The position numbers were made by a program, and so were the translations under genes. The notes beneath the pieces were generated by a model that saw nothing but the letters and a program-made list of their open reading frames with translations, made no database searches and was not told the origin of the DNA. This document shows positions 22,901 through 33,961 of a stretch of DNA of 64,000 nucleotides, piece after piece. Location of the stretch: positions 43,622 to 107,621 of the forward strand of contig MU859180.1 of NCBI GenBank assembly GCA_033297205.1, written 5' to 3'. Source of the DNA: Pseudoneurospora amorphoporcata (taxonomy: Eukaryota > Ascomycota > Sordariomycetes > Sordariales > Sordariaceae). Position 1 is the stretch's first letter; every line of letters starts with the position of its first letter.

Positions 22901-23810
22901 TGCGAACGCTGTTATGGTCATAGAGTCCAGAAATTGCATCCCGGGCCGGTTTGTCATAACCGAAAGCACTCGGTGTTGGGTGGTCGTAAAGCCGCCGGTC
23001 AATAGTATCGTATGGACGTCCTACATCAGATGAGACGCTGACTGCCGGTCGATAGTAATGATCCATACTTTCGCGCCGGTTCCTACGGGGATGATCGAGA
23101 TCATAACGAGCCAATTCGCCTGGCTTTGTGTACTCGACAAACGCTTCTTCGTCGTACCCAGGAGCCCCTCGAGGGATGCCACTGTGGGGATAGAGCATAG
23201 TTGGACGTGACGGACGATATAGGTCGGCAGCTCTAGGGCTATATAGCTTTTCATGTTCCATTCTTTCCCGGTCGGTGCGTTCCCTCAGACGTTGATATTC
23301 GGCATCGTCCATGTTGGCGCTAAACGGGGCGCGTGCAACGCTTCGTGATCGGTTTATGGAGGAAGCAGGTTGTGTATAAAACTCGTCGCTGGCCCGGTAG
23401 ACAGGCCGTGATGGGCTTCCCGACCGTATGCTACTGGGAACTGGGGATTGGGGCGCATGGTTGATAACAGGGCGCTTAGAAGCTGCGTCGAGAGTGGCAG
23501 ATCGGTGGCTTCTGGTGCTGTGGTCCTTCACGCTCATGCTCCGTGGGATGGGCTCCTTTCTGACGGCATAGCTACCAGAGTCGATGGGAAGGGTGCTTGG
23601 ACGATAGTCGGCAGTGGACGAAACGGGCGATCGGAGAGGGTGTGTCTCATGAGTTGGAGGGAGAACCGGGATCTCGCCTCCGTATAGCGACTGGTATGTT
23701 CCAGCACCAGTTATGGGCATGGAGAGGCGTGCGGGATTGTACATGGGAGGGGATCGTCTCCCAACTGGGGGCGCTGCCGACGGATATCTGTATCTGCCTT
23801 GGTCGGCCAT
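20000..23810 (-). CDS. DUF8035 domain protein with charged repeats
   Basis: Exons 23810-20663 and 20247-20000 join as AGA G|AG AAA to give 1131 residues. The intron (20248-20662, 415 bp) is long for this genome. The start MADQGRYRYPSA is the first ATG: no minus-strand ATG exists in any frame from 23811 to 24394. The N-terminal third is Ser/Pro/Tyr-rich and disordered. The middle has about 13 copies of a 21-residue charged unit (consensus DYDRRRxDDxEPHxRTxHRDE), then a run of SREH/SREQ units. The C-terminus contains the only ordered-looking block, WTKISRKLVNPEAL...RFEVRDDFVIVLRVL, which I recognise as DUF8035, followed by a Lys/Arg/Glu-rich tail ending SRSHRRD. The domain's function is unknown. 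The RD/RE-rich composition resembles RNA-associated proteins, but that is only a compositional analogy. Confidence 0.85.
21500..22325 (-). repeat. 63-bp coding minisatellite, about 13 copies
   Basis: Within the DUF8035 gene a unit encoding YDRRRxDDxEPxxRTxHRDED recurs every 21 codons. The equivalent CGT codons at 22181-22179 and 22118-22116 are exactly 63 bp apart. Copies at the 21500 side are more degenerate. A separate 12-bp repeat (TCCCTAGAGTGT-type, encoding SREH) lies near 21289-21340. Confidence 0.85.
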
Positions 23811-26800
23811 TGCGACAACCGGCGCGTTCGAGCGAGAGATGAAAGACGAGGGGCGATGAATAAGGCGTTGAGCCGCGAGGTCGGATGACTGGATAGATGA
23901 GTCAACGGGTGGGATGGAAGGGCTCGGTAACAAATGTGTCGTATACTCGGGATGCCCACGTGAGACAGTGACAATACTTGTGAGAAGGAAGCGTGCGATG
24001 TCTGAAGAAGGACGGGCGAGATACTCGGGCGCCAAAGTTCCCAGAGGCTCTACAAATAGTCTAGAAGCTCGTGGCGGCGTTGATTGCGGGTGTGTGTGGT
24101 TTCCCGTCTCGGGCACGTTGGTCGAGGAAAGGAAAGAATCAGAGTTGTAAGAAGAAAAACAGGTGGTGATGTGGTGTTGTAAAGGTTGGTACCTACCTTA
24201 GGCAGCGCTGCTAATGACTGAGGGCAGCGGGGGCCCGAGACTCGAGGCGGGTGGACAGGCAATTGCGTATGGCGGGGTGTGTGCAGGGTTTGTAGGATGC
24301 CAAGTTGCCCGGCAGGCCAGGACGTACCGGGGTGCGCAGTTTGGAAACGCCGGGATCAGCTAATGAGAAAGTTGGGAAGAGCTCGAGGGACGTCCATGGA
24401 ACTCTTGTCCACAAAACCCGTGACTGCCCGTTCGCCTCAGACTGTTCGCCAGGGACCCGCGAGAGGATGCCTTTTCCCCACGATTGGGCAGATAGACGAA
24501 GAGGCTAGCAGGTTGAAACGAGCGGATATGTCCTCGGCCGAAGTCTTGGATCTATTTTGGTTTTTCTCGATGAGACGAGTCGAAACATCAAGTGTACTGT
24601 GTAAGTCTGACACCGAACTAACTTTGACACTTCTCACTAGGACGACGGGAAGTTCGCTGAATTCGGGCAAGCAGGTGACTTGCCCAACCCTTGCTTGACC
24701 TTATCCAAAGCATGTTAAATCCATATACCGTCCAGGTGAAATACGTAACGTGAGCCAGATGAGAACCAGGGTACAGACAGTCTTTGCTGTATAGTAGCAC
24801 TACCAATCCCAGTGCTTTCAAGTCTCGAGACCGGTGGCGTGGCGGCCTGATTCGACAGTTACGAGCTGGCTACCCTACCCTCACGAGACGCTCAACTTCC
24901 ACGTTTTCCGTTATACACTATATCTTCTTTGGTCTTAACAGCCGTCCAGGCAACCCATGTCACGGCATTCAGGTAGACCTTGCTTCATGTTCCCCGGTGA
25001 GCACCCCACTTCCTCACAGCTTCGGCTGTTAGCAGGACCCTGGAATTCTTGTGTACCTGATGAGGCTACGGTGGCTACCTCGTACTGGCTTGACCGACAT
25101 TCAACTTTGGGGGTTTGGGCTTCAACACCAACGCCCTAGCGCGTAGCTGTTCCTTGGAGTACCTGGAAAGGCAGATTTTGGGTTTCAATTGGGGTGGGGA
25201 TATCCGCCGTCCCGTCTCCGGGGGGGTGCCGGGGCGCTTCAGGCAGTGACATCGGATGAACCTCGTGTCGTCGAGACGAGATGGCAGATCAATCAGTTGT
25301 CCATCGATGATCTCGGTGACAGTTGTGTGCCGGTTCGAGAAGGATACCATGTATATCTCTGGTCTTATACTCTTATAACAGTCTACAGCTATCATCAGGC
25401 AGGGCAATCATTTATAGTATATATATATTGAACCTTCCATCGAGGTTGGTGGTGATAGTGGTTGCTAGCAGGGATGGGCCGGGCAACAAGGATCCCCTTT
25501 TTAGGCCGGCAAGGCGAAGAAACAGGAAAAGATGACGTCCCCAATAACTCTGAGAGTCGTCTCTTCTTCAGAAACCACCAACTGTCTTCTCAAGCCAGTT
25601 TCGTCAGCTGTCTTCAAACCACTTGCTTCTTGTCACACGGCGCTTTGCGTAGGGCAAAGACCAAAACTTCAAACCGCCAAGTACAACTTGCACCGGTCAT
25701 TTCAAGTTCCATCCATAGTACTGATACTTGAGGTCGTCGCATCATAATGGCTTGCCGTCATGACTTGAGAGTATTTCAAGGAAGTCATCTGTGTTAACGG
25801 GTGATTTACATGTTGCCATTCCTCGAGTTCTGGTGAGTCGCGACGACATCTCTTGTCCGTTTTCTGTGCACGGCATCATAGTATACGACCACCTCCTCAC
25901 GCACAATGTGGAGAGATAGAGGCCATTTTACTTGTTCATCCACCTACCGCGAACCGTGAGTGACGGAGCGGTTACACCATAAACTCCATACATCAAGCTC
26001 TTTTTCGCCCCCGATTGTCCCTTCCCTCACCTTGAGCCTATTTGCACAACACCACCATTACGACTTCCTGCTTCCAACGACTTCCGTTCCTCTCCCTTCT
26101 GGGCGTTCATTCCAATGCACTTGAGCAACCGAGCAAGTTCCAAGATGCCGATCACTCCAGAACCATAAAAGCCTTCACGACCATCTGCTTCCCTACTGTG
26201 GTGCGTACAAGCATGATCACACACTGAGGGCCCCGTCGTTCCCGTTTCCCATACTCCCATACCGGTGCTCCCGTCAAGTGGACAATCAGGTACAGAAACG
26301 GTTCCAGGTTGCAGGCTTTCTCCAGTCAGTCATTTGCGTGAGGCATTGGGCAGCCATCCATTTAAACCCAACCACATCATGATCACCATTAGCCTCAACA
26401 TGGCTTTTCTCGGAATAAGTATGTAAAGATTGATTCAAACAGCCGGCAACCGGGCTCATCATGCACAAAGTACCCCGAGTGGGGTAACACATGCGTCCGT
26501 TCCGGCCATGTTCTGCTCTCCAGGCACGCGACTTGTATCGAAGCGACGTTCTGAGAAGAGATGAGCCAACATCATGGCTTGCATGGATGTTGGCTTGGTT
26601 CTTGGCTTATTCCCGAAGAATCACATCCTAGCGGTGTCGTCTGTTAGTGACCACTGCCCTGTTCTCACTCATCCGTGATCATATCGGATGCCTTCGAGGC
26701 GGGTTAGTTGCCCCATGCCGAAAGACACTTACACAACTTGAGGCTGAAACATGGCTCGCCATCAAGACCCTTACGCTCTGCATCTTCGGTTACATGCCAT

Positions 26801-28765
26801 CTTCTGGGATCCTTGAACGATGATCTGGATGTCCAACGAGCGCTGTGTAACTCGAATGTCAACAGTCAAAGGGCCATGTAAAGTCCCATGTGTTCTCACA
26901 GAGATTAACAGGCTGGGATATCCGAGCGAGGAACACGCTCTCACGAAATCAACCCGATTACTCGCAGCAAGAATGCAGGCCTTTCTCTTATGAGTCCTCT
27001 CATTGACTTGACAGGGATGGCATCTTCATTCTACGGTGATAAGCAACATGACTACCATCTCCCAATGGACATCTGCTTCGGTCATTATGACAGCCTTCGA
27101 GCTTAGGTAGGCCCTTGTCTAAGGCTCAGCATGGGCAGTCATCGTTGCCCGGAGATCGCGTGAGCTACCTAACATAAACTGTTCGGAAGCCTGACACGGA
27201 CAGGAACAATGAAATTTGAGTTAGGTGGAGATCTCAGTAGCCAGGTTATCGAGTTCTCGAATTCATTAAATCCAACGAGTAACACTGGCTCACAGGATGA
27301 TCTTCTTGCACCCAGCCAAGAAGGTTGAACATCCTCTGACAAATTCGACCTTCAACCTATCTCATCGACCATGTGCATGGGAACGATCAAGAAGCACTCG
27401 AAAGGGAAGATAGAAAACAAGCTTTTTCATCCGCTCGGTCACTGTTTTGAGGCTAGTGTCCAAGGATTCTTAAGCATGTCATACACAGAATACAGATTCA
27501 GATCACCATCTGCAAGCAACCTGTCGTGCCTGCACTGTATCTTCCGGAAACAACCGAGAAACTCTACAGCTAGTTGTCCAATCATGATAACGGGACATAG
27601 CTACCAGTTGACAACATACATGGACCTTTTGTCCAAACAGCCTTCCACTGTGAATCGGAGTGAGTTGGCACCACTCACGATGAGTTCCTAGGTAAGAGTG
27701 AGGCTAATGATAAAAGGCACGGCTGCGGCGAGGGCACGAGCGACGATCATGTTAGACCTAGGATGTTGCTAGGTAGATAGGAACTTGGCTTTGGGACTTC
27801 GGAAACTCAAACAAACTGGACTGAGAATACAGAGTTGCTGATACAAGAGTGAAGTCAGGCAGAGACACAACGAAAGGTAGGTTGTTGTTGAAGTATTGTG
27901 AGGATGTAGCGAGGTACATACATTCTCTTTCCCAAATTGGAAAAAAAATAAGCAACAATACTGAAAAAAAAGACGAAAGCTAGAAGAAGAAAAGAAAAGA
28001 AAAGAAAAGAAAAGAAAAAAAAAAGACACCGCTACCCACCTTACTCACGAACGCACCGTGTCTGTGCTGATTCGACCCGTTTATGCTCATCATGATGTTC
28101 ACCTTCGAAGAAGGAAGGTACAAAAAGATATGACAGAAACCCAACAACCGCTGATTCAACTATTCAACACGACTGTTAACCATCAAAGCACACTCCCCCT
28201 TTTTCTTTTTCCTTTTTCTTTTCCATTCCTTTTCTTTTTCCCTGATTTCTTACTGCCATCCATCACAGCCGCTGTCTGCAAGTCCTACATGGTAGGTATT
28301 GGACGAATGCAACGTAATACTGCTCTTTCTGTTTAAAGTTAAACAAGGAAAAAGAAAATAAGAAAAAGAAATCCTCGGCTGCCCAAGCCCCAAGATAAAC
28401 TCGGAGATAGGTAGGTGCATACCCACGATCACTTTTGAGTACTACCTTATTTTCCGGCTACCATCACACTTACTCCGTCGGTTAGCGGGAGTTGTGGCAG
28501 GCTTTGAATCCGGGGATATGCGGTAAGAACTGGGATGGGATGAGATAGGATTGATGGAGGGTGGGAGTGACTATGCTTTGCAAGGAAGGAACGATTATAT
28601 GAAGTTTACGAATAGACATAGAAACGGAACGAAGGATGTTACAATTGGACTTAAAAAGTGATCGATATGTGCGTGTTCAATTGAGTTCATCTGTCCCAGC
28701 TGTCTCAGTTTCAAGATCCACCAGTCATAACATTCATCAAATCATCAACTACCATATTGTAAACA
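23811..28765. other. 4.95-kb gene-free region
   Basis: The largest stretch without a recognisable gene. 23811-24394 is probably the DUF8035 leader (no minus-strand ATG). Elsewhere frames are short, overlapping and without domains. A purine repeat, (AAAAG)n, lies near 27985-28024 and a pyrimidine tract at 28190-28245. No tRNA, 5S rRNA or spliceosomal RNA was recognised by eye. An RNA gene of unfamiliar type cannot be excluded. Confidence 0.55.
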
Positions 28766-30416
28766 TCACACCCAAAATGACCACTCAGCAACAGACCAGA
28801 GGCAAACTCCAGCCAGCGAGCCCATAGGATCCCACAACGGCAACACAACCGGCTCCTGTCCCAGCACCTCCTTCACGTCCCTCCCCAAAAAATTCACATC
28901 CACCACCGCCTGATACACAAACTCACCCATCCACGCATCACTCATCACAAACCATCCTTGCTCTCCCACCGCCGTCCCCCAACTATTCTGCACCCTCCAC
29001 CTAACCGTCTTGCCCGTCTCCTCATCCACATGCACAGCCGTCAACACCATCGCATGCGTCATCAGACTGTCGCCGGTCCTTAGTCTACTCGCCTTATCAG
29101 CACCTAGCAAGCCCACATTAAACCCCAGCTCGTAATCAATCAAATCCAGATCCATCAGCCCAGCAACGCGATCACTGAATTTTCCCACGTCACTACCAAA
29201 GAAGATGGGCAAACCGGCCTTGAGCATGCTCACACACGCCGCTTTGAGGCAAGCCATGTCAACGTTGATATAAGTAATGTTGCGCCCGCAGACGACGTTA
29301 CCCAGTCTGTCATGTCGACCGTCATGAGCGTCAAGGGCGGGTGGCGCGGGTCATGCACGAGGGAGACCATGCGCGCGATGGTGCCGGAGGCGGCGCCACC
29401 GGTGATGCGTAATGGGCCACCCGATGTGGAGTAGATGTCCTGCGCAAAGGCCTGGGGCGTGGACCGGACGGTGCGCGCTTTGCCGTGTCGGTCGATGAAG
29501 GACCAGGTGAATTCCGAGGTGGCGGGGGGAGGGGGGCCGAGGGTCAAGGTGAGGATGGCGTGGATCTCTTTCATCATTTTGGCTTTGGTGGTGCTGAGCG
29601 TTTGTTCCTTTTCAGTTGCCGTGGTGAAGTTGGAGGAGGAGAGGAGCTTGCGTAGCACGAGGGCATATTCGCACAGCTTGGTGAAGATGATGCTGTTGAT
29701 GACGCTGCTGGAGCTGGCGTTGAAGGAATCGGGGTACAAGCTTTGCGGAACGAGGCCGTACTTGTCAACGAGGTTGTAGACCATGTCCCACTGCCCGCCG
29801 TCGCTGAGGGGCTCGTGGAGGAGGCGCTGCACTAGGCACGAGTCGAGATCTTGGTCGGCCGTGGAGATGATTTGTTCTAGGAACCAGTTGCTCTTCTCGA
29901 GCTTGTCTCAGAAGAAGAGGTAGGCTTGCGAGAGCTCGAATTGGTCGAGCTGGTACTTTTGCATCAGGGCGACGCGGAATACGTTGGTGCTGGCGAAGAG
30001 CCAGCATCGTCCGCTTTGCCGCTGGTTGGTGATGGGACTGCCTTCGAAGGGGATCTTGATGTTGAAGACCTGCTGCTCGGCAATCTTGGCCGCGCGGGAG
30101 AGGATGACATCACGGGGGTTGGCGGCGCTCAGGGCGGATAGGGCCAATCTGGTGAGCCCAAGGTGTTAGCAAGTGTGATGTTTCGTGAGGACATCTCGGG
30201 GTATCCTACCTGTTCTTGGGGTCTTCCAGCCGTGTTAGTACTCTCCCATTTTGAGACGGTTGAGAAGGAGAGGCCTTCGGGCTTACGGCTTTTGGCGATG
30301 TCTGTGATGGTGGCTCCCTTCTCACCCGTGAGCTCGTTCTCAACATGGACGTAGTCATCGTCCGTGCTGTTCACGGCTTTCTCCTCAAAAGGGATCTTGG
30401 ACTGCGAAGCACCCAT
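28766..30416 (-). pseudogene. bleomycin hydrolase-like cysteine peptidase (C1B), disrupted
   Basis: Intact homologues (yeast Lap3/Blh1) are cytosolic hexameric aminopeptidases. The remnant starts MGASQSKIPFEEK at 30416, and an intron at about 30150-30212 joins PKNR to LALSALSAANP. The catalytic Cys (NQRQSGRCWLFA), His (SLMTHAMVLTAVH-like) and Asn (RVQNSWG) are all still encoded, as are ELSQAYLFF, DGGQWDM and PLWDPMG. The frame is broken. A TGA at 29910-29908 stands directly after AYLFF where fungal homologues have an aromatic residue before DKLEK. Near 29305-29320 an extra ATGAC shifts the frame between the MTV and RLGNVV blocks. Near 30225-30236 the frame is also off by one before LEDPKNR. 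The usual stop after WDPMGSLA is missing, so the frame runs on. Two conserved-looking Arg positions read Cys. Every other gene here is intact, so gene decay is likelier than poor sequence, but errors are possible. Confidence 0.8.
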
Positions 30417-31457
30417 AGTGACTTGTGCGGCTGATGATCTCTAGTAGTACTGTTTACTTGGCGTGGACTGATGTGTTGTTCGAGATCGATTTCCTGATCA
30501 TAACCATTGGACCTCGGCTTGATGCAGGACGGGAGCTGAATGGCCTTCATGCAAATGGTTCGGACTCGACCTGTATTACAGTCATCAGGCTGTTGGCACG
30601 GACCGAGCCCCTTGGTGGCCCGAGGCCGCACCACTCCTGCTACTGTCACCCATCCAAACGCGGGGATGAAGGCTTCTCCTCATATTAAGAAGGTGGTCGA
30701 CTCGTGTTGTTGCATGCCGCGTGAGGGGCTGGGTTGCTTATCAATGACCCGCGTCCGAGCTGCAGCGGTCGTACGGCGCAGCAATCTTTGTTTTGTTTTC
30801 CCATCCGACGGAGCGAACCATTTTCTTGGTGGTCGCCTCGATCTGTCTGTCTTTGGATGACCAGAGACCGGGCTGACCGCGCACCACCCAACTTCATCCC
30901 CGGCTACCACCCACCATCACGACTTTTTAGCTCTCCCATTCGTTGACGCGTGCCAATAGTTTGACTTACAAAAAGAAACAAGCAACGATTGGTGAGGATA
31001 AAGATCGACCAAGCTTCTACCAATCAGAAGTCGAAGCCATCGCTAGTCTATGCGCCAATGTTAGTTTGAGATCCCAAGGAGCTAGTTGAAGCTGTGGAGA
31101 ACGAGGTGTGAACTGACCTTCAGTAGGACGAGAAAGCAGTCACTTTCATTCAATTGCTGTTCACACATGATCAATTGGAACAAGTAGGTGTGAGTTTTGA
31201 AGGTTGTATTACTGACGACTCCTTCCATTACACTTTTCATATACATGGATGGGGAGGGAGCAAACTACCAGTACATATTATCCAACCCATGTTCTAGACG
31301 CGCGCAAAAAACCAAAGCAGACCCAACAATCAGAGAGACCCTATCATAACATCCAAGCAGCCCTTATTAACCCAACCCATTCTGTCGTGTGTAGCGTCCG
31401 ATTTCCAGGTAGGGAGAGAAAGTCGTATTATTGAACGGTGATGACGGAACCCCCGAT
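30417..31457. other. spacer between hydrolase remnant and hex-1
   Basis: About 1 kb containing the former promoter of the hydrolase and the 3' side of hex-1 (31080-31457, AT-richer). Open frames near 30540-30950 overlap on both strands and look random. Confidence 0.6.
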
Positions 31458-32141
31458 TTAGAGGCGGGAACCGTGGACGACCTTCATGTCGACAGCCATC
31501 TCGCGACCGTGGTCGGAGACGACGAGGACACGGACGGAGCCGCGGCCAGACTCGAAAGCCTTCTGGAGACGGTTCCAGAGGGAGCTCTGGTCGATGACGG
31601 GGAGGTTCTGCTTGACATCGCCAGTCTCGGTCATGGCGACGATGGAGCCATCCTGCATGTCGAGGACGCGGTACTGCTTGAAGACGGGGCCGAGCATGGT
31701 CTGGACAACGACGCTGGGGGCGGGGTTGGAGACGAAGCTGGACTCCTCATGGAGCTGCTTGGTGAAGAGGTCGACACCGAGGTAACGGTGCTGGCCGGTG
31801 GCAGCGGAGGTGCTGATGCGGATGACCTGGCAAGGGCGGCCCTGGAGGATGAGGATGTCGCCGAGACGGATGTGGTGGCAGGGGATGGTGACGGTCTGGG
31901 AAGCAGAGCCGGTGCCGGTGGTGCCGGTGGCACGGGGTTGGGCATCAGCCTCAGCGTGAGCTTTGTTGGAGGGAGACATGGTCAGCTTATTATTGCCTCA
32001 GGAGAAGAGAAGAAAGAGAAGTTGTTGAAGTTGAGATGTCGAAAGGGAGGAAGGAAGGGAAGGGAAGGAAGGAAAGAGAAAGATATATGATGTTTTTGGA
32101 TGATGGGTTCGGTACTTACAGTCCTCGTCGTAGTAGCCCAT
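31458..32141 (-). CDS. hex-1: HEX1, Woronin body major protein (short isoform)
   Basis: HEX1 self-assembles into the crystalline core of the Woronin body, a peroxisome-derived organelle that plugs septal pores after wounding. Exons 32141-32120 and 31960-31458, intron 31961-32119 (GTAAGT...AAAG), 174 residues; N. crassa HEX1 is 176. It starts MGYYDED and then SHAEADAQPRAT. The conserved core, related to eIF5A, includes TVTIPCHHIRLGDILILQG, ISTSAATGQHRYLGVDLF, TMLGPVFKQYRVLDMQDG and SDHGREMAVDMKVVHG. The C-terminal SRL is a type 1 peroxisomal targeting signal. The exon with this ATG continues upstream to 32571 with no ATG in any frame, so scanning ribosomes would meet this start first on a transcript beginning there. 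hex-1 is alternatively spliced in Trichoderma reesei, which fits the extended frame described separately. Confidence 0.97.
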
Positions 32142-33961
32142 TTTGGAAGATGTGTTGTTATTGGAGACTTTGACTAGAGAAAGTTCGTTTTCTTGGATGT
32201 CGACCGTGGACTCGCTGTAGAGGCTGGGTGCCTTCTTATGAGCTGCGCGATAGGTGGGGAAGTCGACAGTAGTCTCGTCGACAACGATCTTCTCCTTGTA
32301 AGAAGTGGATCTAGGGGGTGCAGGGAGTGCAGGGAAGTCGACAGTAGTGTCGTCGACGTGGGTGGACTCCTTGTGGCTGGGACGGTAGCTAGCGACGTCG
32401 ACGGTGGAACCGACTACGTGACCTTCGTTGTGGTAGGCGGGCTGGAACTTGGACCGGTATTGATGCTCAGCAATGTCGATAGCACTGGCGCTGTCAGAGG
32501 ATTGTTGATGATGAGAAGAGGAGTTGTGATGATGAGGCTTTTCGAATGATGGTTCAGAAAAGTTGTGACCACTGAAGGGATTTCCTGGGTTAGATATACG
32601 CGTAGAGAACAGCAGAGAACGACCGCAGACAACAACGGCCAGAGGGAGAGGGCTGGGATCCGAAAGGGAGATTTGGTACAGTGTTTTTTCCGCTCACTCC
32701 CTTAATCGTAAGTGGACCATGGAGCTAATACAAAAGGGGGAATGTTTAGGAGGCTGGGGGGAAGGGGGGGGTCTGCCGCGCCTAACCATGAGCGGTGAAG
32801 CAAAAAGCAAGACCAGTTGGTTTACGAGCTCGCCAGCCCCTAGACCGCTCCAGCTAGCCATTTGCAACGCAGTCGCGCGAGTCCCAGCCGCTTCCGAGGG
32901 CTGCCAGGGGCCCTACCAGCTGGACTGGTATGCAGCTCAATGATACTGCCGCGGAAGCAGACACACGCCAGCAAATCCAACCCTCCCCCGGCTCAAGAAG
33001 CGGGTCCGGTTTCAAAACGGGGGCTGGAAGGGAAAGGAACGGTGCCGGGATGTGTGAAAACGCAGAAACGGATCTTGCCCTAGAAAAAAAAAAGCCCCAA
33101 AAAAAACCGAGCAACTCACCTGGTGTGCGAGTGCACATGAGTGTGCGAATGGTGCTCCTGGGGCTCCAGAGGATAGTGCGGCGCGGCGTGGTGGTGGTGG
33201 TCGTTGTGCTTGGGCTCGGGAACGATCACCGGACCAACGTGGGAGCCGTGGGAGCCGTGGCCGTGGTTTCCATGGCCATGGTTGTGAGTATGGACATGCT
33301 CCGTCTTGTGCACCTCAACAACATCGTGGTGAGAAGAGTGGTGAGAATGAGGGCGATGGACGTGAGGGAGCTTGTCAGTCAGATGGTCAATGAGGTGGTG
33401 CTTGTGGTCCTTGTGGTGTTCCTCGTCCTTGACCGAGTGAGCGCGGTGGATGTGGGGGAGCTTGTCAGTGAGGTGGTCAATGAGATGGTGCTTGTGCTCC
33501 TTGTGGTCCTCCTCGTGGTGGTGGCCCTCGTCCTTGTGAAGGTGAAGGTGAGGGATATGGGGCAGGTGAGGCTTGTGAGAGTGATGCGAGTGGTGAGAGA
33601 CGTGCGAGTGGCTGCTGGCAGGGCGATGGTGGTGATGCTCCTTGTGGTGGTCTCCCTCGTGAACAACCTCCTCCTCACGGGTGATATGGATCTCCTCCTC
33701 GACGATGCGCTGCTCTACGCGGGGAGGCTGAAGCTCATGGACAGGCGGAGGGACGGGAGCATGGTGGTGATCCTCACGGCCATGGTGATGGTGAGCAGCA
33801 CCGGCAGCAGCAGCAACAGCAGCAGCAGCTACAGCCGGCTTGGTGACCTTGACCTCAACCTTCTCGTGAACTTTCGTATGAGTTTGCACGCCCTTTTCAG
33901 GTTCCCGGTACGTGCCCGGGAAGATGCTGAAAGGGACGGGGACACGGGCCTCAAAATCCAG
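31458..33961 (-). CDS. hex-1: HEX1 long isoform, candidate non-AUG start (CTG at 33961)
   Basis: The HEX1 frame continues upstream through two more segments. Exon B is 32571-32120; exon A ends at 33120 (AG|GTGAGT donor), with a 548-bp intron 32572-33119, joining HSHT to SGHNFSEP in phase. Exon A encodes a His-rich region (about 20-30% His) with KVHEKVEVKVTKPAV, an Ala run and two copies of a KHHLIDHLTDKLPH unit. Exon B encodes four TVD motifs (STVDVAS, TTVDFPA, TTVDFPT, STVDIQE). There is no in-frame Met before MGYYDED. The nearest upstream stop is TAG, five codons before a CTG at 33961-33959 in the context AAACTGG (A at -3, G at +4). Codon use is coding-like right after it. Starting there, the product would be 598 residues. 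Alternatives: a spliced upstream exon with an ATG using the CTTTCAG acceptor at 33927, or another near-cognate start. The open coding frame is solid; the start is inference. Confidence 0.6.

Noticed and set aside
28766..30416. Repeat-induced point mutation as the cause of the hydrolase damage
   Set aside because: The stop-creating transition is not in the CpA context RIP prefers, there are few such changes, and indels are not made by RIP.
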